Assembly: GCA_036583965.1 (NCBI GenBank)
Contig: JAZBQD010000018.1
Span: forward strand, 15,788,867 to 15,852,866
Origin: Prunella strophiata
Taxonomy: Eukaryota > Chordata > Aves > Passeriformes > Prunellidae
DNA: 64,000 nucleotides
Reading direction: 5' to 3'
The position numbers and the translations under genes were made by a program. Below the pieces are notes generated by a model. It saw only the letters and a list, made by a program, of their open reading frames with translations, made no database searches and was not told where the DNA came from. This document shows, one piece after another, positions 24,661 to 45,805 of the stretch (the stretch's first letter is position 1; each line of letters opens with the position of its first letter).

Positions 24661-26939
24661 AGTAATTTAATGGTGGTGCAGCAACATCATATCAGCTGGA
24701 GTTGTGTTCCAACAAGCAAACTTGAACAAAGGATTGTATTTTCACAGTATATATACATATATATATATAGACATTTATACTTTCACGTTCCAGTGGTGTG
24801 ATTTTGTCTGGGGTCTCCTCGCTGTTCATCAGTTCCTGCAGGGTCTCAGGGTGAGCAGTCACTCACAGCCCCTTTGCCAGGGGCCCCGGGCATTCCCCCC
24901 ACCCAGGGCACAGCCTGTAGCCAGCAGCACTACGTGTATTCCTCGTCATCCCTCTGTTTTAATTGAGCATACCTGCTGATTTACTTTAAGGAAAAATAAA
25001 TAAAAAGAAAACTTTCAAGGTATTGAACCACTGCCCTTACAAGTAATAAACGTAAAAGAATTAAGGCCAACAAGATTGCCATGGAGTGGTTATGATTATC
25101 TATGTAAAATCTTGAAGGAGTCTCGAAGGTCACTTGTTGATCAGCTGATAGATCATTTAACAGCTCATCTAATGTGAGAATGGTGAATCCAGTTTTCCTT
25201 AGCTAAAACTGAACTGCAGAATAAGAACAAAGTAAGGCAGTGTATGGTCTCTGCCATTTATGTTCCTATTTGGATTTTTGTGAGAAAATGTTCATTAATA
25301 CTTCCATGTCCAGGCTGTATATCACATACCTGTATCTCTGGTGGATGGACTGACACCACTGAGCATACTTTCTCCACTCTTCAAACTCTTTGCATATACA
25401 GAACATATTGGACCAGGTGCTCCAAGCCATTCCCTTTACTGGTTTCTGTAATGCCTCTAGCATGGGCAGGGCAGTGGATTGCAGCAATATCTGCAGGTAA
25501 CTGTACTCACTCTAACAAATTAGGTCTTCCCTGCTGATGTGAAAATTACATTCCTGTTGCATGACATGCCCCAAATGCTGCATGTGTCAAGGCTACAAGT
25601 TCTGTCCCTTGTGTGTTCATCCTTGCTGGAAGTGGAAGTGGCTCTGCTTCCCTCACTGTCCCTGGCTCACCACAGCATTCCCAGGCTAGATCTGGGCTAT
25701 GTCAGGGCCAGCAGATAAATCAGTCTGTGGCTTCAAACATGCATCACCGAAGGTCATCTTGGTTTTGAGGCTTGAGCTGGCCACTTCAGGTCTGTCCTTT
25801 CAGAAATGGCAGTCAGAAGTCAGTCCAGGCCCACAGGGAGAAAAGGTCCACAAACCAGCTGTGAACACACACTGGTAAGGCTTTTTAGGACTGGATTCTC
25901 CTTTAAGTACCAGACTGAAGCAGCAAATAACCTACATGGGAATGTATATGACTGGCACACATGGCACACCTCCGTCTGCAAAGGGCATGCTCCAGGAGAA
26001 GAGCTCTGTGCAGAAGTCAGAGCACAAGCAAAAAGAAAAACAACAGGCTCCAACCTAATAGTGACTTTCTCTTGAAGGGAGAGAAAATTCTCAGCCAGTA
26101 CCACTTTGAACATGTTATGAGTAATTTCCCTTGGAAACTGGTGGTCAAAATACCCTCCAGCCTACTCTCACCACTTACGTCATCACTTTGCTCTTGCTTT
26201 TATGATGCTGTTGTACTAAGATGTGCAGCATTTGCACAGCAAAGAAGAACATCATAATTGGGTCTGTACTCTTGACAGTTTGTTACTGAGTAGTAGTGTC
26301 AACACACCTTGAAACAAGGCACTTCTTTACAAACAATGACAAGTATAGCAAGTGTGCATGCTGCTCGCTCCTGTTTAAAGATTTTGATTTAATAGCAATT
26401 AGTTTCTGCTGTGCTTGACATCCTGAAACTTATTAATTCCTTTCTTTGGGAATGTTTGCCTCATCAGCCGACTTGGTTTTGTTTCTCTAAGCTATTAAAG
26501 AACTGAAAAATGTGATGGATCCAAGGTATGCAGCTAGATACGCAACTGAGTGGATAAATGAGGGGATGGAGTTTCCAACAGACTGGAGATAACCAAGCAT
26601 AGAAGCTTCTGAAGACCCAAATATTTGTCATGTTTTTTTAAATGTGTGTATCTGACAAAGCACAAGGATGGGTAAAGAATGCCCAACTCCAGACTGATAA
26701 AACATCAGAAGGGCCACTTTTGTACTTCACTGCTGTCCATAAGCATTTCAAGTTGGTCCTTGCTTATCACATCACACGTTGACTTGCATTTTATAAGCAA
26801 AGAAAGGAAAAAAAAATGGCTTTCATTTATCATTTTCAGGAGCTGAAAATGCAATTACAAAAATCTGTTTTATTTCAAGTTACTGTTTAAGAAAAAAAAT
26901 GAAAACAAAAAACCCAAAACCACAGGTGCTTACAACACT
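24661..26939. other. Intergenic, nothing recognised
   Basis: Contains an imperfect TA repeat (24,748-24,769) and no supported gene. Confidence 0.5.
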
Positions 26940-26944
26940 TAAAC

Positions 26945-35823
<8,879 letters not shown>

Positions 35824-35902
35824 TTACACCGCGAGCGGGATAAGGCCGGGCCACCGCCGCCTCCTCCTCCTCCTCCTCCACGGGTGGTGCCCGCGCGCGG
35901 CC

Positions 35903-35940
35903 CCGGAAGCGGACGGCGGGGCGGGGCGGTCCCGGAAGCG
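35903..35940 (+). promoter_or_regulatory. Paired ETS (GABPA-type) motifs
   Basis: CCGGAAGC occurs at 35,903-35,910 and 35,932-35,939, with GC boxes between them. This arrangement is typical of bidirectional TATA-less promoters. Confidence 0.55.
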
Positions 35941-36005
35941 TGGGGCGCTGCGCCGGCGGTTGCCAGGGCGGCGCGGTATTATGGGATGCGGCGGGGGAAT
36001 GGCGC

Positions 36006-36023
36006 GGGGCGCGTGATTTTGAA
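36006..36023 (+). promoter_or_regulatory. CDE/CHR-like tandem element
   Basis: GGGGCGCG, a 4-base spacer TGAT, then TTTGAA (36,018-36,023). The CHR core TTTGAA four bases after a GC-rich CDE core has the same layout as cell-cycle promoters bound by DREAM/MuvB. It lies about 130 bases upstream of the LIN54 exon-1 donor, near the expected transcription start. Confidence 0.4.
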
Positions 36024-36152
36024 CAAACGCGGCGGCGGGATCGGCGCGGGCGCGGCCGCCGCCGCCGCGGCCGCCGGGAGCGGCACCGGGGGGCGCCGGC
36101 ACCGGCGAGAGGCATCGCTAGCGCAGGAAGAAGGAGAGCGCCCGCCCGCCCG
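36024..36152 (+). other. LIN54: LIN54 noncoding exon 1 (start estimated)
   Basis: Ends at a strong donor, CCG|gtgagtgcg. No ATG-initiated frame linked to LIN54 is present, so it would be 5' UTR. The left edge is a guess; only the donor is supported. Confidence 0.45.
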
Positions 36153-36164
36153 GTGAGTGCGAGG

Positions 36165-36173
36165 GGCGGGAAA
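36165..36173 (+). promoter_or_regulatory. E2F-type motif GGCGGGAAA
   Basis: Matches the E2F/DP consensus, 13 bases after the exon-1 donor. A second E2F-like site, TTTCCCGCC, is at 35,576-35,584. Confidence 0.45.
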
Positions 36174-36579
36174 GCGGCGGCGGGAGGACAGGGAAGGGGG
36201 CGCGGGCACGGCTGACAGCCGCCTCCCGCCGGGAAAGAACAGGCCCGGCCTCGCCGGGCGCTCTCCCCGCGGCGGGCCGGGCTCCCGGGTGGCCCCGCCG
36301 GCCTCCCCGGGATGGCGCGGACGGTCGGTCGCGGCCGCCTCTTCGCCGCGGGGGTGCCCGCCCGGCGCGTCCCCTCCCTGCCGCTCGCCGGGGCCAGCCG
36401 CGCCCGCAGCCGCGGCGGAGCGGCGGGGTCACGGCGGCCCCGCGGCGCGGCGAGGCTCCCCCTCGGAGCGGGGTCTGCGCGGGAGCCGCCGGTGCGGAAG
36501 GGGTCGGGGTTCGCGGCTCGGGGGCGGGCCGGGGCGGGGCGGCGGGGGCAGGTGCGGCGGGGGCGGGAGCGGCGGTGAC

Positions 36580-36652
36580 GGGCTGAAAATGGCGGATCTT
36601 TCGAAATACGGCGGCGGCCGCCGGCGCTGACGGGCCCGGCCGCCCCCGAGAG
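36580..36652 (+). other. LIN54: Alternative LIN54 noncoding first exon with uORF
   Basis: A second donor, GAGAG|gtgaga, ends at 36,652 within the same CpG island. Just upstream is a short open frame (36,589-36,630; MADLSKYGGGRRR, stop) that begins in a YY1-like AAAATGGCGG and contains the palindrome TTTCGAAA (36,599-36,606). Use as a first exon is inferred from the donor only. Confidence 0.35.
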
Positions 36653-37004
36653 GTGAGAGCCGGCCCGGGGGCGCGGGGGAGCGGCCGCGCTGGCCGCACC
36701 GCGCGGGGCCCGCGGCCGCCGGGGGTGGCGGGGCCCGGCTGCCCCGGGCCGGGGACAGCGAGGCGGGGCGGCTCCGGGCCCGGGCTGCTCGCCGGCGTGC
36801 GCCGCTCGGCGAGAACGGGTCGCTGCCGGGGACGGCCCCGGGTGGGTGAGGACGTCGCGGCTGTGTCAGCGGGATGCTCGCTCCGGCTGCGCCCCGCGGA
36901 GCGAGCGCGGCGCTGCCTCAGCTCGCCCCGGTGCCAGCGCGCACCTGCGGGCTGAGCGTGCGCTGCCCGGCTGTGGATAGCCCCCAGCTCCAAGGGAATG
37001 TGGC

Positions 37005-37490
37005 TGTTCTGGCCTCCTCTGTACAAGAAAAACAAGGAGCTACTGGAGAGGGTCCAGTGGAGGCCACAAAGATGATGAGGGGTCTGGAGCATCTCTCGTA
37101 TGAAGAGAAGAGAGACTGTGGGAGGTGGGCTTGTTTAGTCTAGAGAAGAGAAGACTGATGTCATTAATGCATATACGTATCTCATAAGCAGGTGCCAAGA
37201 GGATGGTGGTAGAGTTTTTGGTGGTGCTCAGCAACAGGATATGGATAAATGGCCATAAGCAATAATCTTACAAGAAGCTTTGCCTCAACATGAGGAAGAA
37301 CTTTGTGTTGAGGGTGGCAGAGCACTGGAACAGGCTGCCCTGGGAGGCTGTGAAGTCTCGCTCTCTGGAGACGTTTGTAACCCACCTGACCATGGTTCTG
37401 TGTCATCTGCTCCAAGTGGCCCTGTCATGTCAGGGAGGTAGGACTGGATCATTTCCAGAGGTGCCTTTCCACCTGAACGATTCTGTGAAT
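37005..37490 (+). mobile_element. CR1 LINE 3'-end fragment
   Basis: Plus-strand CR1 ORF2 tail: the translation contains RKNFVLRVAEHWNRLPWEAV. It is preceded by the usual CR1 'ggagagggtccagtggaggc' leader and ends near the typical 'gattctgtgaatg' terminus. It abuts the CpG island directly. Confidence 0.85.
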
Positions 37491-40400
37491 GTAGCCAGAC
37501 CATCTTTTGGGATAGTCCCAGCTTTTCTTGTCATTATCTTGCTTGTTATGAGGTATATCAGTATTTGGAATGTTTTTAATTATTCGTGCCTTTGACTTTG
37601 AAGCACTAATTATGTAATGCTTGATATTGAGGCATTTAGGGTTCTGGAAAGCCCTGTGGCATTGAGAGCACGTGAAACTGTCCACTGGAATATACTGTAA
37701 CCAGGAGGAAAGCTCTCAGATTTAAGATGGCAGGATGAGGACAGATATTTAAATCATCTTTCATTAGTTTCATCCTTCTGAACAGTTCCTTGAAATATAT
37801 TACAGTTATTGTAGGAAATACTGAATATAGAGAAATAACTTTAGAAGTGTTTTTTGCAATGTTTACATAAAACTGGCAACAGCAAACAGTTTACTCAATT
37901 CCTTGAGATGTGACTATCTTCTTCGCAATAGCTTTTGGCTTATTGGTGGCAAGTAGAATAGTGGGTTATCAGCTGAATATATTTCTTCTGTCAGTGGAAT
38001 CTTTTTGTAAAATAGAATGCATTAGACTTGTCTTTTTTTTCTTTTTAAATTATTATTTGTCAAGACATCCAGTTTACATATCTGTCACTGAGTTACATGT
38101 TAGTTACTTGCCTTGTACAGAGTGGCACCAACCTAGAGAGAGATGTGTGTGGTTGTATTGCTCTGTAGGCCAAACCATCTTACAGACTGGCTTGGAGAGT
38201 GTGTTTGAAAACACAGCCCAGCCTCCCTGGTGGGATAAGGAAGTACTTCATGCTTGCTGTGATGGGGTAAGCTTCAGCAGTTTCTTATGCAAGGCTGCTT
38301 GTTCAGCTTACATATCAAGAACTATCTGCTGATCTTTGGTTTGCTTTTACTTTGATGTCCAGCTCAAATAGTTTGTAACTGAATGCTCTGAACAGTTCTG
38401 TCAGAATTCTTGAGAAGTTTTAAATGCTTTCAGGTGGAGCATCTGCTAACCACAGGTAAATAAGAAGGGTGATAATGAAGAGTAGTGTCAGAATTCAGCC
38501 TTCGAGATGTTATCTCATACACTACAATATCTTTTATTTTAGGTTTGGAAAAACCATCAGAGCCCCTTAGGTTATTTTCCCTTACACTTGTTTGAAAAAT
38601 AGTTGTAGGGGGAACTAAGGTAGATTGGGGGGTTGTGTTTTGACTTCTGCTTCAGCAACAAACTGTGGTTCCTTATCTGTCACTCGATGTGTTTGTGCTT
38701 TTTTCTCTATACGTGCTACAGAGGTAGTGCTCACGTGCTGTGAGAAGCACATCCTGATGTCCTGCACAGGTTGTACACCACAGCAGTGCAAGGGTGTGGT
38801 GGGCCCCTTCGTAGCAAGTACCTAGGAAATAAACTTGGGGTCCTTTGGGTTTTTGATTGTTATTCTTAGTTTTGGGAGCTCCCAAAGAGAAGTGGAAAAT
38901 GTTTCTTGAATTCTTGTTTCGAAGGTTTGTATTTTGACAGGCCTTATATTTGAATAGCTTGGTTTCCTCAGTTGCTCAGAAAGCTGATAAGCAGCATGTG
39001 GCTTTCAGTACAGCCTGTGACTAGGCTTGCTCACCTGACAGCATTAGAAGTCTGGAAAAGAATGTTCTTGCACCAGAAAGAGGGAGACTAACAGAATAAT
39101 CCCTTGATTAGTCATGGGGCACAAAGCTACATGAAGTGAGAGATTCCCGTGTTCCAGATCTGGATGTAGATTGGTAGCTCCTTAATTTGTGCATCACTCC
39201 CCTTCAGAAGCCATCCTTCCACTGCTGGACATGTTGCTGCCCACATAAGGGTTATGCCCTTGGTGTTGGGCTCTGCTTTGATGTGTTGTATGAGTTCTAG
39301 GTACGTACTGAATCCCCATCTTTAGGCACTGACTGTTCTGGGGTTTTATTCCTTTGGAGTAACAGCAGTTTCTGTTACAGACTCAAGAAGTCTGTCTTCC
39401 CTGGGTGAAACTTGTTTCTGTGAAAAGTCTTTCAGGTGTGATCCCTTGGTGCTGCTCTGGTGCTCATAGACTTTGAACAGAGCTGTCTCAGCACACTGAC
39501 TCACCAGAATTTGTTTACTACTTTGTGGATTAGTTTTCTTCCTGGGTTGGACACCAGTGTGAGTGGCATGGAGAAAATGGGTTTGTGACAACTACAGTTG
39601 GTTTTGGATGGCTTTCCTCCTGCCTGGCTCCTTCATCTGGGCTGCCCTTGCAGTTACACAGATGTCTGCTGGCACAAGGAGGGAAAATGTAGTGGAAACA
39701 AAAAGGCAGGTGCCAAAGGTGGACAGGAGACCTTTAGCAGTAGTGCTGGCTTTGAACACACAGGGAATTAAAATACAGGGAAAGTAATGCTGCTGCTGGT
39801 GTACACACAAAGTAGCAAATGATGCCGTTTGAAATAACCGTGCAATAAAAGTATTGCTAGGATATTGCTCACACTAAGTCCTGTAAAATTGTAGCAGGTG
39901 CTTGTTTTATTAGTGTATAATTATCAGTTTGTTGACATATAAGGTTTTTTAGCTTTTGCTTTTCCTTTCAAAATTATAGTGGAAGCATAAATTACTCAGA
40001 ACTTGCCAAGGGAAGAAGGATCTCTTCATAACTGCTATGTGGACAAGTTGGTTTGTTGGTTTTTTCTCTATCTGGTCTTAAAAAGAAATCAGCTAGCACC
40101 TCTATTATAAACATGGCAGTGGAAACATGAACTAAAGCAATCTTCCCATGGAAAAAATGGAACAAACCCAGAAACCTCAACTGTGTGATATAAAATTCTC
40201 ATGTACATATCACTTGACAAGTGTCAGTTTAAACATGTAGGAGCTGCTAATTTGTGTACCTTGCCCATTCTTCTGATCTGCTGCACACAGTTGTTTGTGT
40301 GGTGTCTCAGGCAGCGAGCACTCACTTAGCAGAATGTAGAGTAATGGGAAGGAAATGATGTGCGTGGTTGAGGGAATTATGGTTGCCTTGGGAACTGTTT

Positions 40401-42549
40401 TGTGACTATAGATGGTTAATTTGTGGTAGAAGAACACCTGGTATTTTCTTAAGTATTCCTTGTAACCATTGGGAAAAAGACTGGATACTTACACTGGTTA
40501 TATATTCAGCATTTGATAAGGAGTGAGGTTGAGTTTTTTTCCCTTGCTATGGTTTGCCATTGGTATTGTATTTGATATACCTAGAGCCATGATCCTCTGG
40601 GAAGCATGCAGACAAACTGCCTCCATGGACTTGTCTTATGTGGAGATTGGGAAAGAGAATGGAAATTATGTTGTCTGTGTTCCACATACATATTTTGTTA
40701 CTGTGTTAAAGCTATTTGCTTTCACTCTGCTATTACATATGCAAACATAGGTGAGTTTGCAGTCTTAGATGATTAATTTTTCCACTTACCCTTGTTAATC
40801 ATAGCTTCCTCATGGATTCATCTTTTTCTGGTTTCATGACACGCATTTTGTTAAAGCATCTCTAGCTCAGTAAGCTTAAACAAAAGCCTCTCTGTTGAAA
40901 AAGAGTGCTGAGTGATTTTGTAATTCTTTGCTTTATGACAAAACAAACTTTTCAGTTTTAGAGATAAAACACAGAGTGTCGGAGAGAGTAAGAAAATGGG
41001 GAATGCCTAAAATGAATGACACTATTTTACCTACTGTTGGAAAAAATAGCAAACTTGAAGAATGGCAGTTAATTAGAAGAAATGTAATACAGCAAGATCA
41101 CCTACATGCAATTGTGCTCCTTCATTTGACAATATGCCAGCAGAGCAGGGTGAGTCTTGATTATACATATACTTCTGTGGAGGCTTTTCTAACAAATGAA
41201 TGAAAGCATGTCTGGCATAAATAGTTCCTTAAGAACTGCATTTCCTATTTTTTTTGTGGTGTTCTTTGTGAACTTCAGTTGCCTGGAATAGTTGATGTGC
41301 TTGTTTGTATTTGTCAAAAAGGGATAAGAAAACACAGCAAATAAGGAGATTACTTAGCCTGTTCTTTAGTTTGTTTTGCTTATAAAATGACCCAATAAAA
41401 GGATTTGCTTCTGTAAGATTTATTTGTTTTCCCCTTGAAATCAACTTAGGCAAACAAGTGACCTTCACTTTCTAAAGTGTGACTTGATTCTACTCTGCAT
41501 AGTTAGGTGTTCTAAATCCTTTGCATTAGCAAACAGTCAAGAATCTCTGGGAACTATGAACCTTGTGCTGTTATGCACTGAATTTTTCTTAAAATAAGTT
41601 TTCTCTTTGCTGGGAGAATGCCTGGACCATTAAATGACCAGTGCGTGTTTCTCCATCTTGCAGAGATTGGTTTTGGTGCCAGTGTTGTGAACTGGCTACA
41701 CTGCAATGACCAGCAAGGCTGTAGTCACTTTTGTGCTCAGTGATATTGGCAAAGTTTGTCACTTCCTGTTTCTTGTGGGGGGAAAAAAGAAGAAAAAAAA
41801 AATTTCCCAGGAGAGAAGCAGAAAATAGGCAAGAGGGAGGCTACTTGTGAATTTTTGCCATCACTGCCAGAATGACTGGGAAATATAAGAGCTCATTCTT
41901 TGTTGAACAGGAAGGTGAATTTTGGTGTTATGTCAGCAAAAAGGAATAGCTTGAATAAAAGGTTTTGACAAGTTGGATGTCCTGGATTCTTAACAAAAAT
42001 TCTTAATGACATTGATAAATGCAGATGCTATAGAATTTTGCAGAAAGACATCCCATAGTTATTTTCAAGTTCTACTGCTGGGTTGGTTTCAGTGGACTGT
42101 GCAGTTTGACACAGAGCTGTTTGGGTGTGTGTCCTGAGCTGGATTTACAGAGTGACAGCCTCTGGTTCAGGTGTGTCCAGCTCTTTGTGGGTGTGTGGTG
42201 CTGTTCACTGTGATGATGAGCTAGGGCAGCTGAGTCACACAGAGAGCCTGCCAAGCTGCAGGTCAGCTCCAGTGTCCTGTCATATGTTAATCACTGTTAA
42301 TCTCCAATCCTCAAAATTATCAACTGACAAAAGCTGTCAAAAAAAAAAAAATTGGCAAAAGCTTTTTTTGTATATACAAATTTGTTTTAGATGTAATAAC
42401 GAGCTAGGTCTTGCTACAGTGAAAAAAAAAAAAAAAAAGCCAATCAACTTTTTCCATGGAAAAATACAGTTAAGGCTTTACATACTGTTGTTTCTTCTCT
42501 TAGTAATTCTGAGAAGGAGATGAACATTCTGGATCTGTATCAGCTCAGG

Positions 42550-42790
42550 CAGTGTAGTGGTGACTTGCCCAGCGGGTGGTTGAGCATGTTTGGCACAAAA
42601 ATCAAATTTAGAAGGGTATCCTGTAAGGGCAGATTTGGGGCTTTTCTCAAGTCCTGCTGCTGGTTTAGGTTGAGTGCTAGGAAAGGGTTCCTCCCCCAGA
42701 GAGTGACGGGGCACTGGAATAGCCTTGCCAGCGAGCAGCATGGAGGGTGCATGCAAAGATCTGTTCTTCCTAAGTGGCCTTGGTGTATTG
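42550..42790 (+). mobile_element. Probable degraded CR1-like fragment
   Basis: The translated stretch RKGFLPQRVTGHWNSLASE resembles the CR1 ORF2 tail in plus orientation. Weak match; edges uncertain. Confidence 0.4.
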
Positions 42791-45510
42791 AGTGGAAGGA
42801 ATAAAGCTTCTCCAGGGATAGAATAAGATACAGTGTTGATATCTTGCCATGTCACTTTCAGCATATTGAAAACAAAGGTTGGAAGAGATACAGTGTAGTC
42901 CTAGTCTCTGAAATGTTTCTTTCTGGCTAGTCCTGTCTGTAAGTTTTTGGGGGTTTTTGGAGTGTTTATCCAAAGCTGTTGGTTTTCTTACCTACAGCTA
43001 ATGAAACTTATGAGTTTGTGTTTCAGAAGCTCTTCAACTTATGTTCAACACATGAGACTTCAGAGGTCTGAGCAGCGTGTATTTAAAGTGACCCACATGG
43101 TCCTGGAACAGGGATGAAGATTCCACAGAAATTCCTATTTCTCCTGTTCAATGGATCTCAACTCAAAATCGTAATGTGGAATTTCATTCCACAAAGGTCA
43201 GTCAGCTATAGCACAGTCGTAGTTGTTTAAGTAAGTTTTCCCTAAAGGAATACAGAGGTGCTTTATATAGAGATTGAAGTGGGAAGGAGTTGTTAATAGC
43301 GGTTTTTCTGAACGGAGGAATCTGAATGCAGTCCTGGTTTGCCTGCAGGTGAGCTATTTATCTTCAGCTCAGTCCTTCTGCAAGTGAATATATTCTGTAC
43401 TTGTGGAGCGTTGTCATGTTTAAAGCTGGTAGAGCTGCTGAGATTGCAGCTAGAAGCATGTTTTCCTGCAAATCACTGCAAATTAACTGTTCAGGCTATT
43501 GTTATTTTTGTTTTAATGCTCCACTTGAGTCAAAAATGAAGAAAGCCAGCCTAGATAAGTTTAAAAGGTGGTAGTGGCCATAGAAGCTTTCACTGCTTTT
43601 CAGATCTTGACAGCACTACCCTTAAAGCATGGCACTTTTTTGTCTTAAGGTTTTTCTCTGGTTTTCATCTCTGTGGTGTTCTAACTTTGAAAAGGATCGT
43701 GATTGCATAAGACACATAAGGAATTAAGCTTTTAGGGCAAAATTTTCTGTGCCATTTTAGCTGTTTTATTTTGAAATTAAATACTTCATTAAAATCAGTG
43801 TCGTGGGGGGATGGGGGGGTTTGTTTCAGTTAGAATGAACTTAATGTATGGTACCTCCTAAGTGGGCAGTGCTAGTGTAGTATAGTCATCCACTTGGATC
43901 ATCATTGTGCTTCCCATTTGGCAAAGTCTCAGGAAAACTGGTATGTTACAATTGTGTTGTGATGAACTCTTGTTCATAAATACAGCTCTGAAATGTACTC
44001 TTGCTGAAATTGCTGGCAGCAAGCCTGACCTAAGGGTGTGCAATATGATAACACCTGCTAAAAGTCTGTGGGGAACTCGATATCAAGCCTATGGTGGTAG
44101 TTTTCACACTTGTTCAGAGTGTTCTTGGTGTGATATTGCTATGTCTTCTGAATTCTTCTGTAGCCTTACATTCAAGGGGTGTCTGGAGTTTGGAAAGCAA
44201 GACCTTTATTTCAAGCTATATATAGAAGACAAAAATCTGCTTTTTTTGGGGCCTAGTGATAAATACTCCTCACATTTCAAGTTTGTTTGGTTTTTGGTTT
44301 TTTATCAGTCAAGCTAAGTTCACTACATGTTTATTCAATGTAACCTTAGATTCGTAATGCCTTACTATTGGCCTACTAAAAACATCAAAAAATTAAATTA
44401 CTTCAAGTTATTTTAAGGTTTTTTACTTTTGGTCTCACCCCAAAGTTTGTATGGAACATAAGGTTAGAAGCACTTGATTAAATGTAAAGGCCCTGGGAAT
44501 CCACAAACCCGATATTTGGATTGTTCACTGTAGTGAGCACCTTCAGAATGTATTTAGTGGCCGTAGCACCTGTGCAGTTCTGTGTTTCAGCTTTTGTGCT
44601 GTGGCATGTTTTGAAAATGACTGAAACTGGCATGCAAACCAAGGGGAGGGTGAAGAGGGAATGTTCTTATTTTTAGTTTTTATTTTATTTTTAGTTTGCC
44701 TAAAGCTCTGCTTGAAAGTAGAACATTGTTTCCCATTACAGAAGGCAATCTCAACTGCTTTGATGTGTTCTGCTGCACGGAATGTTATTTCCAGTAGTTT
44801 CCTGGAAAGTTGCTGTTAGTGAGGTGTGTGATAAACAAGCAGCAAGTGTTTAAGACTTTAACTAATGGCTTTGAGTGAGTGCTTGGGGTTTTGTTGTCTT
44901 TTGTTCAGTAATACTGCTCAGTACCTCTCAACATGTTAAGAGGTATTGTTTGCCCTTAATAATCTTATTTTGTAATAGGTAGTACCTTTGGGCAATGTAG
45001 TATTTTCCTGTGGTGGAAAGGGGGTTTTCCAATCCAGAGCTGGATATCCCAGTGTTTTGAAATGCTGGTTTTCTAGGAAACAATGCACTCACTTGTACAT
45101 GTAATATAATTCAGGTATTTGCAATTTGTATGACATGTTGCTTTTATCCAAAACTTAGTTATTGCTTTTTTCCTTTTTCTTTCCACCTTCCATTTTGCCT
45201 TTGACTCATGGGGATTTTTGGTTATGTAGTCTTTCTAAGGTCCTTGTTAGTTTAATTGTAAAAATTGCTTTTGTACTCCGTGTGTGTAATTGAATTTCTG
45301 TGGTAGCATGCTGAGATTCCTTCTGTGTGAGAAATAGTTTTGATGTGAAGAAAACAGTTATAGGTCACAAGATAGCTGAGTCTTAAAGTGTATTTGTAGC
45401 AGCTGTTGTGGTGAAGGAAGAAGATGCAGTTATGTAAAACATTTCTATTTTGAAGACAGTAAGACATTAATATTTTTGAAAACTTTATTTTTTTTTTTTT
45501 TTCTTTACAG

Positions 45511-45650
45511 CACAGTGTGCAAAGAACATAATCTCTTTCTTCCTCTGTGTATTGGGTTTTTTGAGCAGGAGTGGGTGCTCATTGTGTTTTAAGTGTCCTT
45601 GTCAATATATTGTACTATTATCTGTTAATTATAGCAGCATGGAGAACTTA
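45511..45650 (+). other. Cryptic or alternative 5'-UTR exon candidate
   Basis: A very strong acceptor (long T tract, then ctttacag, ending 45,510) and a gtaagt donor at 45,651 bound 140 bases in LIN54 intron 1. An ATG lies near the 3' end. No homology was recognised. Confidence 0.2.
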
Positions 45651-45805
45651 GTAAGTGTTCCATGGTTGAATAGTTGCAACATGCTTTTATTCCCCTCCAT
45701 CCCAAGAGGTGAAAGATTAGGAAGAAGGATCAGAGTGGGTGAATGAATTGCTGCTGCAATACAGTGTTTCCTGGATTGTACTTAAATTGTTGCAGCTTCC
45801 AGCTG

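Noticed and set aside
36118..37092. 324-codon open frame on the minus strand through the CpG island
   Set aside because: Ala/Pro/Arg/Gly-rich translation explained by high GC. It overlaps several open frames on the other strand and extends into a CR1 element; no homology.
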